From an alpha proteobacterium L41A (lineage in GTDB: Bacteria; Pseudomonadota; Alphaproteobacteria; Caulobacterales; Caulobacteraceae): a stretch of 54,706 nucleotides of DNA. Where the stretch lies: positions 1-54,706 of the forward strand of contig AMYY01000023.1 in assembly GCA_000335735.1 (NCBI GenBank). Reading direction: 5' to 3'. A program made the position numbers and the translations under genes. The notes below the pieces were generated by a model. The model worked only from the letters and a program-made list of their open reading frames with translations. It ran no database searches and was not told the origin of the DNA. Shown here one piece after another: positions 43,069-50,700 of this stretch (within the stretch, counting starts at the first letter, position 1; the number at the start of each line of letters is the position of its first letter).

Positions 43069-44055
43069 TCAGGCGGCGGCGAAGGCGGCCGACCATTGGT
43101 CGAGGCGGGCGCGGTGCGGCTTGATGAACCGCTCTTCGACGAAGCGGCCCTGCTCGACGGCCAGCCGACTGCGCTCGTCGCGGTCGTAGACGATGCGGGT
43201 CAGCGAATAGTCCTGCGCCTTCAGGCTGGGCTGATACTGCTCAGTCGCCGGGGAGTTGGCGTTGTAGATCTCGGGCCGATAGATCTTCTGGAAGGTCTCC
43301 ATCGTGGCGATGGTGCTGGCCAGTTCGAGGTCGGTGTAGTCGCTGGTGAGGTCGCTGACATGGTACAGGGCGAACGGCGCGACGCTGCCCGGTGGCATGA
43401 AGTAGCGGACCTTCATCCCCATCTTCGCGAAATACCGATCGGTCGGCGAGAAGGCGTCGTTGTCGTATTCCAGCCCCAGCACGGGATGGTCGAAGCCTGT
43501 GCGATGGTAGGTCTTGTTGCTGGAGACGCTGAGGCAGATGACCGGCGCCTTTGCGAAGTTGTCGCGATAGGCGCGCGACGCCAGAAAGTGCCTGAACAGC
43601 TTGCCGTGCAGATCACCGAAGTCGTCCGGCACGCCGCCGTTCGGGTGCGCTTTCAGGTGTTCGGGCAGGACTACGCTGAAGTCGTAGTCGCGGACATAGG
43701 AGGAGAAGTTGTTGCCCACGATCCCATCGATTCGCCGGCCCGTCCCCTTGTCGATGATCGTCGTCTGCAGGATTTCGATCAGCGGAAAGGCGTCGTCGCG
43801 CTCCGAGCAAAGGCTCATCTCGACCGAGACGATCTGAAGCTCCAGCGCATAGCGATCGCCCCTCGGATTGTCGTGGTGCGCCAGCGAGTTGAAGCGGTTG
43901 TCGATCATCCGCAGGGTATTGCGCAGATTGTCCCGACGGCTCTCGCCTCGCGCCAGGTTGGCGAAATTGGTGGTGATCCGCGTCGTGTCGGCGGGACGAT
44001 AGTCTTCGTCGAGCGCGGTCCGCTTGATCCTGAATGTGAAGTCGGTGCTCGCCAT
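43069..44055 (-). CDS. mesX: Putative oxygenase MesX (DUF1852)
   Basis: Protein of 328 residues of the DUF1852 family, annotated as putative oxygenase MesX. Characteristic stretches are FANLARGESRRDNLRNTLRM, IDNRFNSLAHHDNPRGDRYA, IVGNNFSSYVRDYDFSVVLP, CLSVSSNKTYHRTGFDHPVL and MATIATMETFQKIYRPEIYN-like sequence (residues near 245-265). The family co-occurs with and is needed by MesD methionine synthases in aerobic bacteria, from published genetic work as I remember it. Here it is the first gene after a cobalamin riboswitch, so it should be off when B12 allows MetH to work. No signal peptide or membrane segment is visible. Confidence 0.9.
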   Translation of the reverse strand: MASTDFTFRIKRTALDEDYRPADTTRITTNFANLARGESRRDNLRNTLRMIDNRFNSLAHHDNPRGDRYALELQIVSVEMSLCSERDDAFPLIEILQTTIIDKGTGRRIDGIVGNNFSSYVRDYDFSVVLPEHLKAHPNGGVPDDFGDLHGKLFRHFLASRAYRDNFAKAPVICLSVSSNKTYHRTGFDHPVLGLEYDNDAFSPTDRYFAKMGMKVRYFMPPGSVAPFALYHVSDLTSDYTDLELASTIATMETFQKIYRPEIYNANSPATEQYQPSLKAQDYSLTRIVYDRDERSRLAVEQGRFVEERFIKPHRARLDQWSAAFAAA

Positions 44056-44180
44056 GGTCTCTGCCGTTGATGCTGTGGCGAGACAGCGGACAGGGACGCG
44101 CGACCGCTCGCGCGCAGTCGTCCCGTCGCGGCGTTCATGCGACCTGACCGGACACCCCGCCGGAGGACGTTATCTGTCGG

Positions 44181-44358
44181 GGCAGGTCTCCTGGCTCACG
44201 GGTCACGGCTTCGGGTCCGGCCTTCCCAACGTCCGAAGACGTCAGTGACACGAAATGGACCTTCGGCTCGCCGCTCACAGTTGCGGGGACAGCGCCGGCA
44301 TCACACCGGCTTCCCTCTTAGCTCCGCGTCGCCCGAGGGCGACACGCAGAACCTCGAC
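44181..44358 (-). promoter_or_regulatory. Cobalamin riboswitch upstream of mesX-mesD
   Basis: On the minus strand the leader of mesX contains all the hallmarks of a B12 riboswitch in order: a P1 5' arm AGGTTC, GGGAAGCCGGTGTGATGCC, the B12-box core CCCCGCAACTGTGAGC, GTCACTG, TTGGGAAGGCC, and the 3' signature GTGAGCCAGGAGACCTGCC ending at 44181. A GC-rich hairpin region follows (about 44085-44120) before the mesX start, which could be the expression platform. Cobalamin binding is expected to lower mesX-mesD expression. Confidence 0.94.
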
Positions 44359-44363
44359 GCCCC

Positions 44364-44392
44364 ATACAACGGCGAGCCGGGGGACGAGTCAA
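44364..44392 (-). promoter_or_regulatory. Predicted mesX promoter
   Basis: Read on the minus strand, TTGACT (44392-44387), a 17-nt spacer and TTGTAT (44369-44364) match a vegetative promoter. Transcription would start near 44357, right at the 5' edge of the riboswitch. This gives a leader of about 300 nt. Confidence 0.7.
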
Positions 44393-44422
44393 GAAACATA
44401 TAAGGATATCGTTATATGTTTC
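44393..44422. promoter_or_regulatory. 30-bp near-perfect palindrome upstream of the mesX promoter
   Basis: GAAACATATAA (44393-44403) and TTATATGTTTC (44412-44422) are 11-bp inverted repeats around GGATATCG; over 30 bp only one base pair of symmetry is broken. It abuts the predicted -35 of mesX and is AT-rich in a GC-rich genome. It resembles operators I associate with methionine-cycle regulators (SahR, ArsR family), but this is from memory. It also lies upstream of the divergent ArsC-like gene. Confidence 0.75.
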
Positions 44423-44491
44423 GCCCTATGTCGAGCGACATGGAGGTCGGGTATAGCTGCGGTTCGACACCGGCTCCGAGACCCCCCCGCA

Positions 44492-44839
44492 ATGACCTAC
44501 ACCCTCTACGGCATTCCCAACTGCGACACGGTGAAGAAGGCGCGGGTCTGGCTGGAGAAGCAGGGGGTCGATTACGTCTTCCACGACTACAAGAAGGCCG
44601 GAGTGGATGCGGGGCGGCTGGGCCAGTGGGTCGACGAGCACGGGTGGGAGACGGTGCTGAACCGGGCCGGGACGACGTTCAAGAAGCTGCCCGAAGCCGA
44701 CAAGGCGGGCATCGACAGGTCGAAGGCGATCGCGCTGATGACGGCCCAACCGTCGATGATCAAACGGCCGGTGCTGGATCTGGGGGATCGGCGGCTGGTG
44801 GGGTTCAAGCCCGAGACCTACGCCTCAGCGCTTACCTGA
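44492..44839 (+). CDS. ArsC/Spx-like (YffB-type) thioredoxin-fold protein
   Basis: Cytoplasmic protein of 115 residues of the ArsC/Spx family. The N-terminus MTYTLYGIPNCDTVKKARVW has one cysteine at the redox position, followed by FHDYKKAGVDAGRLGQWV, NRAGTTFKKLPE and the C-terminal MIKRPVLDLGDRRLVGFKPE. The lone Cys and the RP-x-LD motif fit the YffB-type rather than a confirmed arsenate reductase. ATG 44492 gives the family length. It converges with and overlaps by 8 nt the phosphatase-like gene on the other strand. Its actual substrate is unknown. Confidence 0.85.
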   Translation: MTYTLYGIPNCDTVKKARVWLEKQGVDYVFHDYKKAGVDAGRLGQWVDEHGWETVLNRAGTTFKKLPEADKAGIDRSKAIALMTAQPSMIKRPVLDLGDRRLVGFKPETYASALT

Positions 44840-45641
44840 GTTGGACGGTCGCGACGACGCCGAAGTGGTCGGACGGATATTCGCCGTTGGTCGGCGTATC
44901 GCCGAAGCGGCGGGCCTCGCCGGGCGTGAAGGCGGCCTGTTCGACGAAGATGTGGTCGATGACGCGCTCGGGGTGACCCTTGGCCGGGTTCAGAGTGGTC
45001 GTGACCGCGCCGCGGGGCAGGGCGCTGAAGAAGCGGGGGCCGGTCAGGGTCGCCAGGCCCGAATCCTCTTGCGTCGCATTGAAGTCGCCCATGACAATCA
45101 GGGGCGTGCCGTCCTGCGGCAGCCAGCCGAGCAGGGATGCGATCTGGCGGGCGCGGACCGGGCCGGCGTCCTGTTGCCACGCCAGATGGGTGACGACGAC
45201 ATCGACAGGGCGACCCTGGACCGCGACGCGAAGCCGAAGCGCGGTGCGGAAATCGTCAAGCGGCTCAAGCTTGGTCGAGGCCTCGGCCAGAACCGGCAGG
45301 CGGGTCAGCAGGGCGTTGCCATAGCGACGCGGGGCGCCCTCTGCGTCGGTCGAGACGAAGGCGACATTATAGCCGCCCAGTTCGCGCGCCAGCATCCGGG
45401 CCTGGTTCTCAAGCCCGACATTGGCGTCCTCCAGCACTTCCTGAAGGGCGATGACGTCGGCGTCCTGGGCTTTCAGGGCGGCGATCAGCAGCGGACGGCG
45501 GGCGGTCCAGTCGCCGAGATTGTGCCAGATGTTGAAGGTGACGAGCTTCAGCTCTGTGGGCGTCTTAGCCTTTGGGGCGGTGGCGCAGCCGGCCAGCGGC
45601 GCGAGGGCGGCGGCGGCCAGCAGGGTGCGACGGGGGATCAT
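44832..45641 (-). CDS. Endonuclease/exonuclease/phosphatase-family lipoprotein
   Basis: Lipoprotein of 269 residues: MIPRRTLLAAAALAPLAGC is a lipoprotein signal with lipobox LAGC. The rest is the EEP fold: TFNIWHNLGDWTARR, the catalytic Glu in VIALQEVLED, THLAWQQDAGPVRARQ, the metal/catalytic motif VMGDFNATQEDSG, a conserved RVIDHIF and the final SDHFGVVATV. These give the Asn, Glu, Asp and His set of the family. It acts outside the cytoplasmic membrane, probably on nucleic acid, phosphodiester or a sphingomyelin-like lipid; which one is not clear. The start at 45641 has GAGG upstream, and the longer ORF to 45881 is not credible. Confidence 0.87.
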   Translation of the reverse strand: MIPRRTLLAAAALAPLAGCATAPKAKTPTELKLVTFNIWHNLGDWTARRPLLIAALKAQDADVIALQEVLEDANVGLENQARMLARELGGYNVAFVSTDAEGAPRRYGNALLTRLPVLAEASTKLEPLDDFRTALRLRVAVQGRPVDVVVTHLAWQQDAGPVRARQIASLLGWLPQDGTPLIVMGDFNATQEDSGLATLTGPRFFSALPRGAVTTTLNPAKGHPERVIDHIFVEQAAFTPGEARRFGDTPTNGEYPSDHFGVVATVQLR

Positions 45642-45648
45642 CTCGGCC

Positions 45649-45888
45649 TCAGCCCTCGACGTCGGTCGAGGGGCGGTCGTGGCCGTCCGCGCTTTCGGTG
45701 ACCCATTCGCCGGCGGCCGTTTCGTATTCGATGGCGGCGGTCTGGTCCGGCACGCGCTGCTCGCGCGCGGCGCGCACGGCGGCGGCCTTGGCGTCGTCGT
45801 GGCTGGCGAAGGTTTCGGAATAGGTGTCGCCGGACTTGTAGGCCCAGCCGCCGTCATGTTCGACGATGCGATAGGTGACATGGGCCAT
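45649..45888 (-). CDS. DUF2188-type small protein
   Basis: Small hydrophilic protein of 79 residues. VTYRIVEHDGGWAYKSGDTY, followed by TFASHDDAKAAAVRAAREQR, matches the DUF2188 pattern of a beta-hairpin, a helix with alternating Asp/Ala/Arg and an acidic tail (ESADGHDRPSTDVEG). It lies 7 nt upstream of the phosphatase-like gene on the same strand, so they may be cotranscribed. Function unknown; many relatives are stress-associated. Confidence 0.75.
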   Translation of the reverse strand: MAHVTYRIVEHDGGWAYKSGDTYSETFASHDDAKAAAVRAAREQRVPDQTAAIEYETAAGEWVTESADGHDRPSTDVEG

Positions 45889-46063
45889 GGGATGCGCTCC
45901 TGAGATTGATGAGACCGGACCCTAGACCGAACGGGCGGCGGCCGAAACGGCGACCTTACGAAGATTTCACCTAACGCCGCGCATCCGTTGAGGCGTCGGC
46001 CAGCCTCTTGTGATCAGAAGGCCGCCGCATCAGGCTGCTGCAACGGTTAAAGGGACACTCGCC

Positions 46064-46459
46064 ATGGAAGACTTCATTCCGCTCTTCGCCATCTTCGCCG
46101 TGTTCGGCACGATCACGGCCATCGTCTTCGGGCCGCAGGTTCTGAAATATCGCGAGAAGCGCGACATGCAGGAGACCATCCGCCATGCGGTGGACAAGGG
46201 CCAGCAACTGCCGCCTGAACTGATCGACGTCCTGACCAAGGACGTGCAGAAGAGCCTGCCGTCGCGCACCAAGGACATCCGGCGCGGCGTCATCTGGCTG
46301 GCGTCCGGCATCGGCATCGCGGCCTTCTCGGTCGTCAGCGAACTGGGAGGCGGTTTCAACGGCAATCTGGACAGCGGCCTGCTGGGCATCTCCTGCATTC
46401 CCGTCACGATCGGCCTGGCCTTCATCGTGCTGAGCTTCTTCAACAAGGGCGCGGACTGA
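46064..46459 (+). CDS. DUF6249-like membrane protein upstream of an ECF sigma factor
   Basis: Protein of 131 residues with an N-terminal membrane helix (LFAIFAVFGTITAIVFGPQV), a charged cytoplasmic linker (EKRDMQETIRHAVDKGQQLP, ELIDVLTKDVQ, RRGVIWLASG) and two more hydrophobic segments. It resembles the DUF6249 family, often next to ECF sigma factors. ATG 46064 follows AAAGGGAC. The sigma factor begins 24 nt downstream, so this protein may share its promoter or its control; that is inference. Confidence 0.75.
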   Translation: MEDFIPLFAIFAVFGTITAIVFGPQVLKYREKRDMQETIRHAVDKGQQLPPELIDVLTKDVQKSLPSRTKDIRRGVIWLASGIGIAAFSVVSELGGGFNGNLDSGLLGISCIPVTIGLAFIVLSFFNKGAD

Positions 46460-46483
46460 CCACGGCGGGCGGGGGAAGCTCTG

Positions 46484-47047
46484 ATGAGCAAGTCTCTACG
46501 CGACTTCCACGATGTGGAGCTGGCCGCCCAGGCGGCGGCCGGCGGTCGGCGGGAGTATGGCGAGCTGGTGCGTCGGCATGGGTCGGCGGTGCGGGGGCTG
46601 CTGCGCCGGATGGGGGCGACGCCGTCGCTGTCCGACGACGTGGCGCAGGACGCCTTTCTGCAAGGGTTCCAGCGGTGCGCGGAGTTTCGCGGGCAGGGGA
46701 CGTTTGCGGGCTGGATCAAGAAGATCGCGGCGCGGCTCTATCTGAAGCGAGTGGCCAAGGAGGCGCGCTACGTCGCCGAGATCGAGATCGAGGCCGATCA
46801 GGCGGATGTGGTCGTCGACCGCGGCGGTCTGATGGACCTGGACGAGGCGTTGAAGACGCTCAGCGAGACCGAGCGTGTCTGCGTCTCCCTGTGCCACGGC
46901 GCGGGGATGTCGCATCCGGAAATCGCGGCAGCCATGAATTTGCCGCTTGGCACGGTGAAATCGCATGTCAAACGTGGTCTGGATAAACTCCGTGCGCGGC
47001 TACAACCGGAGCACGGCTCAGGCGGGAGGTCGGTCCATGTCGGCTGA
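46484..47047 (+). CDS. ECF-type RNA polymerase sigma factor
   Basis: Sigma-70 family ECF protein of 187 residues. Region 2 is at about 10-80 (YGELVRRHGSAVRGLLRRMG, DDVAQDAFLQGFQRCAEF, FAGWIKKIAARLYLKRVA), and region 4 at about 125-175 (LKTLSETERVCVSLCHGAGM, SHPEIAAAMNLPLGTVKSHV, KRGLDKLRARLQP). It would direct polymerase to a small regulon in response to a signal passed through a partner protein. The next gene overlaps its end by 11 nt and encodes a single-helix membrane protein, probably the partner. The signal is unknown. Confidence 0.93.
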   Translation: MSKSLRDFHDVELAAQAAAGGRREYGELVRRHGSAVRGLLRRMGATPSLSDDVAQDAFLQGFQRCAEFRGQGTFAGWIKKIAARLYLKRVAKEARYVAEIEIEADQADVVVDRGGLMDLDEALKTLSETERVCVSLCHGAGMSHPEIAAAMNLPLGTVKSHVKRGLDKLRARLQPEHGSGGRSVHVG

Positions 47048-47453
47048 CGAATTCGATCCGATGATCGAAAGGCTGTTCGCCCAGGCGCCGAGCCTGCCGG
47101 ACGAGGCCCTGTTTCTGGCGACGGTCCAGGCACGCATGGAGACGCGGTCGCGCTGGCGCGCCCTGACCCTGACGGCGGCAGGACTGATCGGCGGCGTGCT
47201 GGCGGTGCGCGAGGGGGTGAACATCAACTTCACCGCCGACGGCGATACGACCCTGGCGCAAGGCCTGAGGGCGGCGGCCGCCACGGCGCAGGGCGCGGCG
47301 CAGTCGGGCCTGGACGGATTGGGCCTTCAAGGTCTGGGCGTCGGGTCGCTGGATGTGATGAACGGTTCGGGCATGATGGCCTTCTGGATCGTCGCCGGCG
47401 CACTGGTCGCCCTGATGGCGGCGGGCGTGGCGAAGCTGTCGCAGGACGTATGA
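47037..47453 (+). CDS. Single-pass membrane protein, possible anti-sigma partner
   Basis: Protein of 138 residues with a cytoplasmic N-terminus (SADEFDPMIERLFAQAPSLP), a first hydrophobic segment (ALTLTAAGLIGGVLAVREG), a Gly/Ala-rich middle and a second hydrophobic segment near the C-terminus (AFWIVAGALVALMAAGVAKL). Its start lies inside the sigma gene (11-nt overlap), the usual layout of sigma/anti-sigma pairs. GGGAGG precedes ATG 47037. No zinc-binding anti-sigma motif is visible, so the role is inferred from position. Confidence 0.7.
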   Translation: MSADEFDPMIERLFAQAPSLPDEALFLATVQARMETRSRWRALTLTAAGLIGGVLAVREGVNINFTADGDTTLAQGLRAAAATAQGAAQSGLDGLGLQGLGVGSLDVMNGSGMMAFWIVAGALVALMAAGVAKLSQDV

Positions 47454-47522
47454 GCGCGGCGGCAAGGGTGACACCGGCGGGGCAGGGGCCTATCTGACCC
47501 CATCACGTCAGGAGGCCCGGCG

Positions 47523-48359
47523 ATGTCCGTCCACACCCAAGAGAGCGTCAAACGCATCACCGTGCCCGATATCGCGGGGCGCAAGGGCGGCGAGCCGATC
47601 GTCTGCCTGACGGCCTATGACGCGCCGATGGCGGCCCTGCTGGATCCGCACTGCGATGTGCTGCTGGTCGGCGACAGCCTGGGGATGGCGGTGCACGGCC
47701 TGCCCAATACCGTGGGCGTGACGCTGGAGATGATGATCCTGCATGGGCAGGCCGTCATGCGCGGCGCCAGACGGGCCATGGTGGTCGTGGACATGCCGTT
47801 CGGCTCCTACGAGGGCGGCAAGGAGGTCGCCTACGCCAACTGCGTGCGGGTGATGAAGGAGACGGGCGCCCAGGCGGTGAAGCTGGAGACCAGCATCGAA
47901 ATGGCCGAGATCGTCGCCTTCCTGGTCAAGCGCGGCATTCCGGTCATGGGCCATGTCGGCTTGCGCCCCCAGGCGATCCTGGCGGAGGGCGGGTTCAAGG
48001 CCAAGGGCCGGACCGAGAGCGAGCGCGACCGGGTGCTGGCCGAGGCCAAGGCCGTCGCCGAGGCCGGTGCCTTCTGCATCGTCATCGAGGGCGTCGCCGA
48101 ATCGCTGGCGCGCGAGATCACCGAGACGATCGACGCGCCCACCATCGGCATCGGCGCCTCGGCCGCCTGCGACGGTCAGGTGCTGGTGGTCAACGACATG
48201 CTCGGCATGTTCGACTGGACCCCGAAGTTCGTGCGCAAATACGCCGATCTGCGCACCGAGATCGACCGCGCCGCCTCTGCTTTCGCCAGTGATGTGAAAA
48301 CCCGCCGTTTTCCTGCCGAAGTCGAGACCTACTTCTCGAAAAAGCCGGCTTCGCAGTAA
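47523..48359 (+). CDS. panB: 3-methyl-2-oxobutanoate hydroxymethyltransferase (PanB)
   Basis: TIM-barrel enzyme of 278 residues that makes ketopantoate from 2-oxoisovalerate and methylene-tetrahydrofolate, the first committed step of pantothenate and CoA synthesis. Family marks are CLTAYDAPMAALLDPHCDVL, LVGDSLGMAVHG (Mg2+ ligand Asp), MVVVDMPFGSYE, GHVGLRPQAI, FCIVIEGVAESLAREI (catalytic Glu) and TIGIGASAACDGQVLV. GGAGGCCC lies before the start. It opens the run panB-yfgM-bamB-der on the plus strand. Confidence 0.95.
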   Translation: MSVHTQESVKRITVPDIAGRKGGEPIVCLTAYDAPMAALLDPHCDVLLVGDSLGMAVHGLPNTVGVTLEMMILHGQAVMRGARRAMVVVDMPFGSYEGGKEVAYANCVRVMKETGAQAVKLETSIEMAEIVAFLVKRGIPVMGHVGLRPQAILAEGGFKAKGRTESERDRVLAEAKAVAEAGAFCIVIEGVAESLAREITETIDAPTIGIGASAACDGQVLVVNDMLGMFDWTPKFVRKYADLRTEIDRAASAFASDVKTRRFPAEVETYFSKKPASQ

Positions 48360-48438
48360 CGGACGACGTTGCGGGCGGGGAGCCGACCTTCTAGGGTCCG
48401 CGCCGGTTTGCATTTCGCGATTTTGGGGCGACGTTTCA

Positions 48439-49260
48439 GTGGTTGATGTCTTCGAGCAGGTCGAGGAGGAGCTTCGCTCCGACAAGTTGAAGCGCCTGGC
48501 CAAGACCTGGCTGCCCGTTTTCGGCGTGGTGCTGGTCGTCGCCCTGATCGGCGCCCTGGGCTGGTGGGGCTGGGACAGCCTGAACTCCAACAAGGCCGCC
48601 AAGGCCGCCGAAGCCTATGATCGCGGCATGGAGGCCCTGCGCGCCGACAAGCCGATGGACGCCCGCGCCGCCTTCGAGGAAGCGATCAAGGAAGGCAACG
48701 GCGCCTACAAGGTCTTGGCCCTGCAACAGCAGGCCGGCCTGGCCGTCAGCGCTAACAAGTTCCCCGAAGCTGTCCGCCTGTTCGACGAAGCCGCCAAGGC
48801 GTCCAGCGATCCGATCCTGTCGGACCCGCCCGCCCTGAAGGCCGCCTTCCTGATCATGGACACCGCGCCGCTGGCCGAGATCGAAAAGCGCCTGACGCCG
48901 CTGGCCGAAGACAAGCGCCCCCTGCACGCCTTCGCCCAGGAAGCCCTGGCCCTGGCGCGCCTGCAACACGGCAAGACCAAGGAAGCGCGTGAGGCCTTCG
49001 TGCTGCTGCAACTGGGGCAGGACGTGCCGGACTCGATCCGTCAGCGCGCCCAGATCGCCGTGGAATCCATCGACGCCGGCACCGCAGCCGCCATCAAGCC
49101 CATCATCGACGCCGCCGCCAAGGCGACCCCGCCGGCCGCCGGCGCTGCGAACGCGATGACGCCCTCGGCTGCTCCGGCCCAGGCTGCTCCGGCCCAAGCT
49201 GCCCCGGCTCAGGCCGCACCCGCTCAGGCGGCTCCCGCCGCCGCGCCGGCCGCCCAATAG
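48439..49260 (+). CDS. YfgM-like TPR protein with Ala/Pro-rich tail
   Basis: Membrane-anchored tetratricopeptide-like protein of 273 residues. A cytoplasmic N-terminus (VDVFEQVEEELRSDKLKRLA) precedes one membrane helix (about residues 25-50, WLPVFGVVLVVALIGALGWW) and a periplasmic helical-repeat region, in the YfgM/ancillary translocon layout. The C-terminus is a low-complexity Ala/Pro/Gln tail with PAQAA repeated four times (49174-49233). GTG 48439 starts the frame with a weak ribosome-binding site. It is followed by bamB, as in many proteobacteria, where YfgM helps periplasmic chaperone and outer-membrane assembly networks. Confidence 0.85.
   Translation: MVDVFEQVEEELRSDKLKRLAKTWLPVFGVVLVVALIGALGWWGWDSLNSNKAAKAAEAYDRGMEALRADKPMDARAAFEEAIKEGNGAYKVLALQQQAGLAVSANKFPEAVRLFDEAAKASSDPILSDPPALKAAFLIMDTAPLAEIEKRLTPLAEDKRPLHAFAQEALALARLQHGKTKEAREAFVLLQLGQDVPDSIRQRAQIAVESIDAGTAAAIKPIIDAAAKATPPAAGAANAMTPSAAPAQAAPAQAAPAQAAPAQAAPAAAPAAQ
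49174..49233 (+). repeat. Four 15-nt tandem repeats coding for PAQAA
   Basis: Within the YfgM-like gene, four consecutive 15-nt units encode PAQAA with synonymous differences between units. The tail is therefore maintained at the protein level rather than being a recent exact slippage product. Copy number may vary between strains. Confidence 0.75.
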
Positions 49261-49286
49261 TGACGACCCCTTACAGGACGCCCCCG

Positions 49287-50669
49287 ATGAACCGAGTTCT
49301 GAAAGTCGCGCTGATCTGCGGCGTCGCCGCAACGATGGCGTCCTGCGGCACCGTGCGCCGCAACCTGCCGTTCGGTCTGGGCGGCGGCAAGGAAGACGCC
49401 GGCGCGACCGCTTCGGCCGGGCAACGCATTTCGGTGCTGGAGTTCGAACAGAGCCTGTCGCCGTCGGCCGCCCTGTCGGGTCGCGACTTCTTCCTGCCGG
49501 GTCCGCAGGCCGTGACGGCCTGGACGCAGCCCGGCGGCACGTCCGAGAACCTGGTCGAGCACGTCATTGCGGCGCCGAACTTCCAGATCGCGTGGAAGCG
49601 GGGCGTCGGCTCGGGATCGGCCCACGTCGGCAACGTCATGGCCCCGATCGTGGCCGCCGACGGCAAGATCTTCGTGCTGGACGGCGAATCCACCGTTTCG
49701 GCGGTTTCGGCCGACACCGGCGCGATCCTGTGGAAGGCCAACGTCAAGAACGCCGATCGTGACCGCAACGGCGGCTTCGGCGGCGGCGTCGCCGTGGGCG
49801 GCGGCAAGGTGTTCGTCTCGTCCGGCTATCGCTCGATGACGGCGCTGGACGCCAACACCGGCGCGGTGGTCTGGACCCAGCAGGTGGACGCCCCGATTCA
49901 CGGCGCCCCGACCGTTTCGGGCAACCGGGTCTTCGTCGTGGACGTGGACAGCCAGCTGTTCGCCTTTGACGCCAACACCGGCGCCCAGGACTGGACCTAT
50001 CGCGGCATCGCCGAGTCGGCGCGCGTCATGCGCGCCTCCAGCCCCGCCGTCAGCGGCACGACCGTCGTGGCCCCGTTCGCCTCGGGCCAGCTGGTCGCGC
50101 TGAGCGCCCTGAACGGCCAGGCGGTTTGGGAAGAGACCCTGTCGCGCACCAGCCGCACCAGCGCCCTGTCTGAGGTTCGCGACGTGGCGGGCCGTCCGGT
50201 CATCAGCCGCGGCACGGTCTATGGCGTCAGCCACTCGGGCGTGATGTCGGCGCTGGATCTGCGTTCGGGCCAGCCCAAGTGGCAACTGCCGGTGACGGGC
50301 GTGAACGCGCCCCTGCCGGTCGGCGACGCCGTCTTCGTGGTGTCCAAATCGGGGCAGTTGATCACGGCCAACCGCGACACGGGCCAGATCTACTGGACGC
50401 GCGAACTGAACGAGGGCCGCGAGCGGCGCGAGGGCGGCTTCCTGACCTTCGGCCGTCGCACCATCCGCCCGCAATGGTCGGGGCCGCTGTTGGCCTCCAA
50501 CCGTCTGGTGATGGTCAATTCGTTCGGCGAGGCCGTCGCCTTCGATCCCAAGACCGGCGTGGCGCAGACGACGCTGAAGCTGGGCGCGCCCGCCTATATC
50601 GCGCCCGCCGCCTATAACGGCGCGCTCTATGTGCTGACTGACAACGGCCAACTGATCTGCATCCGCTGA
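49287..50669 (+). CDS. bamB: Outer membrane assembly lipoprotein BamB
   Basis: Lipoprotein of 460 residues forming an eight-bladed beta-propeller of the PQQ-like repeat type, a non-essential subunit of the BAM complex that inserts beta-barrel proteins into the outer membrane. The signal MNRVLKVALICGVAATMASC has lipobox MASC. Repeats are visible as GKIFVLDGESTVSAVSADTG, GKVFVSSGYRSMTALDANTG, NRVFVVDVDSQLFAFDANTG and GTVYGVSHSGVMSALDLRSG. ATG 49287 is chosen over an upstream in-frame GTG because only it gives a clean signal. It lies between the YfgM-like gene and der, a conserved order. Confidence 0.92.
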   Translation: MNRVLKVALICGVAATMASCGTVRRNLPFGLGGGKEDAGATASAGQRISVLEFEQSLSPSAALSGRDFFLPGPQAVTAWTQPGGTSENLVEHVIAAPNFQIAWKRGVGSGSAHVGNVMAPIVAADGKIFVLDGESTVSAVSADTGAILWKANVKNADRDRNGGFGGGVAVGGGKVFVSSGYRSMTALDANTGAVVWTQQVDAPIHGAPTVSGNRVFVVDVDSQLFAFDANTGAQDWTYRGIAESARVMRASSPAVSGTTVVAPFASGQLVALSALNGQAVWEETLSRTSRTSALSEVRDVAGRPVISRGTVYGVSHSGVMSALDLRSGQPKWQLPVTGVNAPLPVGDAVFVVSKSGQLITANRDTGQIYWTRELNEGRERREGGFLTFGRRTIRPQWSGPLLASNRLVMVNSFGEAVAFDPKTGVAQTTLKLGAPAYIAPAAYNGALYVLTDNGQLICIR

Positions 50670-50700
50670 TTTTCAGCCCAAACTAAGCTAGAAGGCCGAC

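Noticed and set aside
43096..44070. 324-residue plus-strand frame opposite mesX
   Set aside because: The minus-strand DUF1852 protein is well conserved and lies downstream of its riboswitch; the plus frame has no recognisable features.
44137..44403. Short plus-strand frames across 44024-44403
   Set aside because: They fall on the antisense of the cobalamin riboswitch and have no ribosome-binding sites.
45642..45881. Longer N-terminus for the phosphatase-like lipoprotein
   Set aside because: The added residues are Pro/Thr/Arg-rich shadow of the DUF2188 gene, and the lipoprotein signal starts at 45641.
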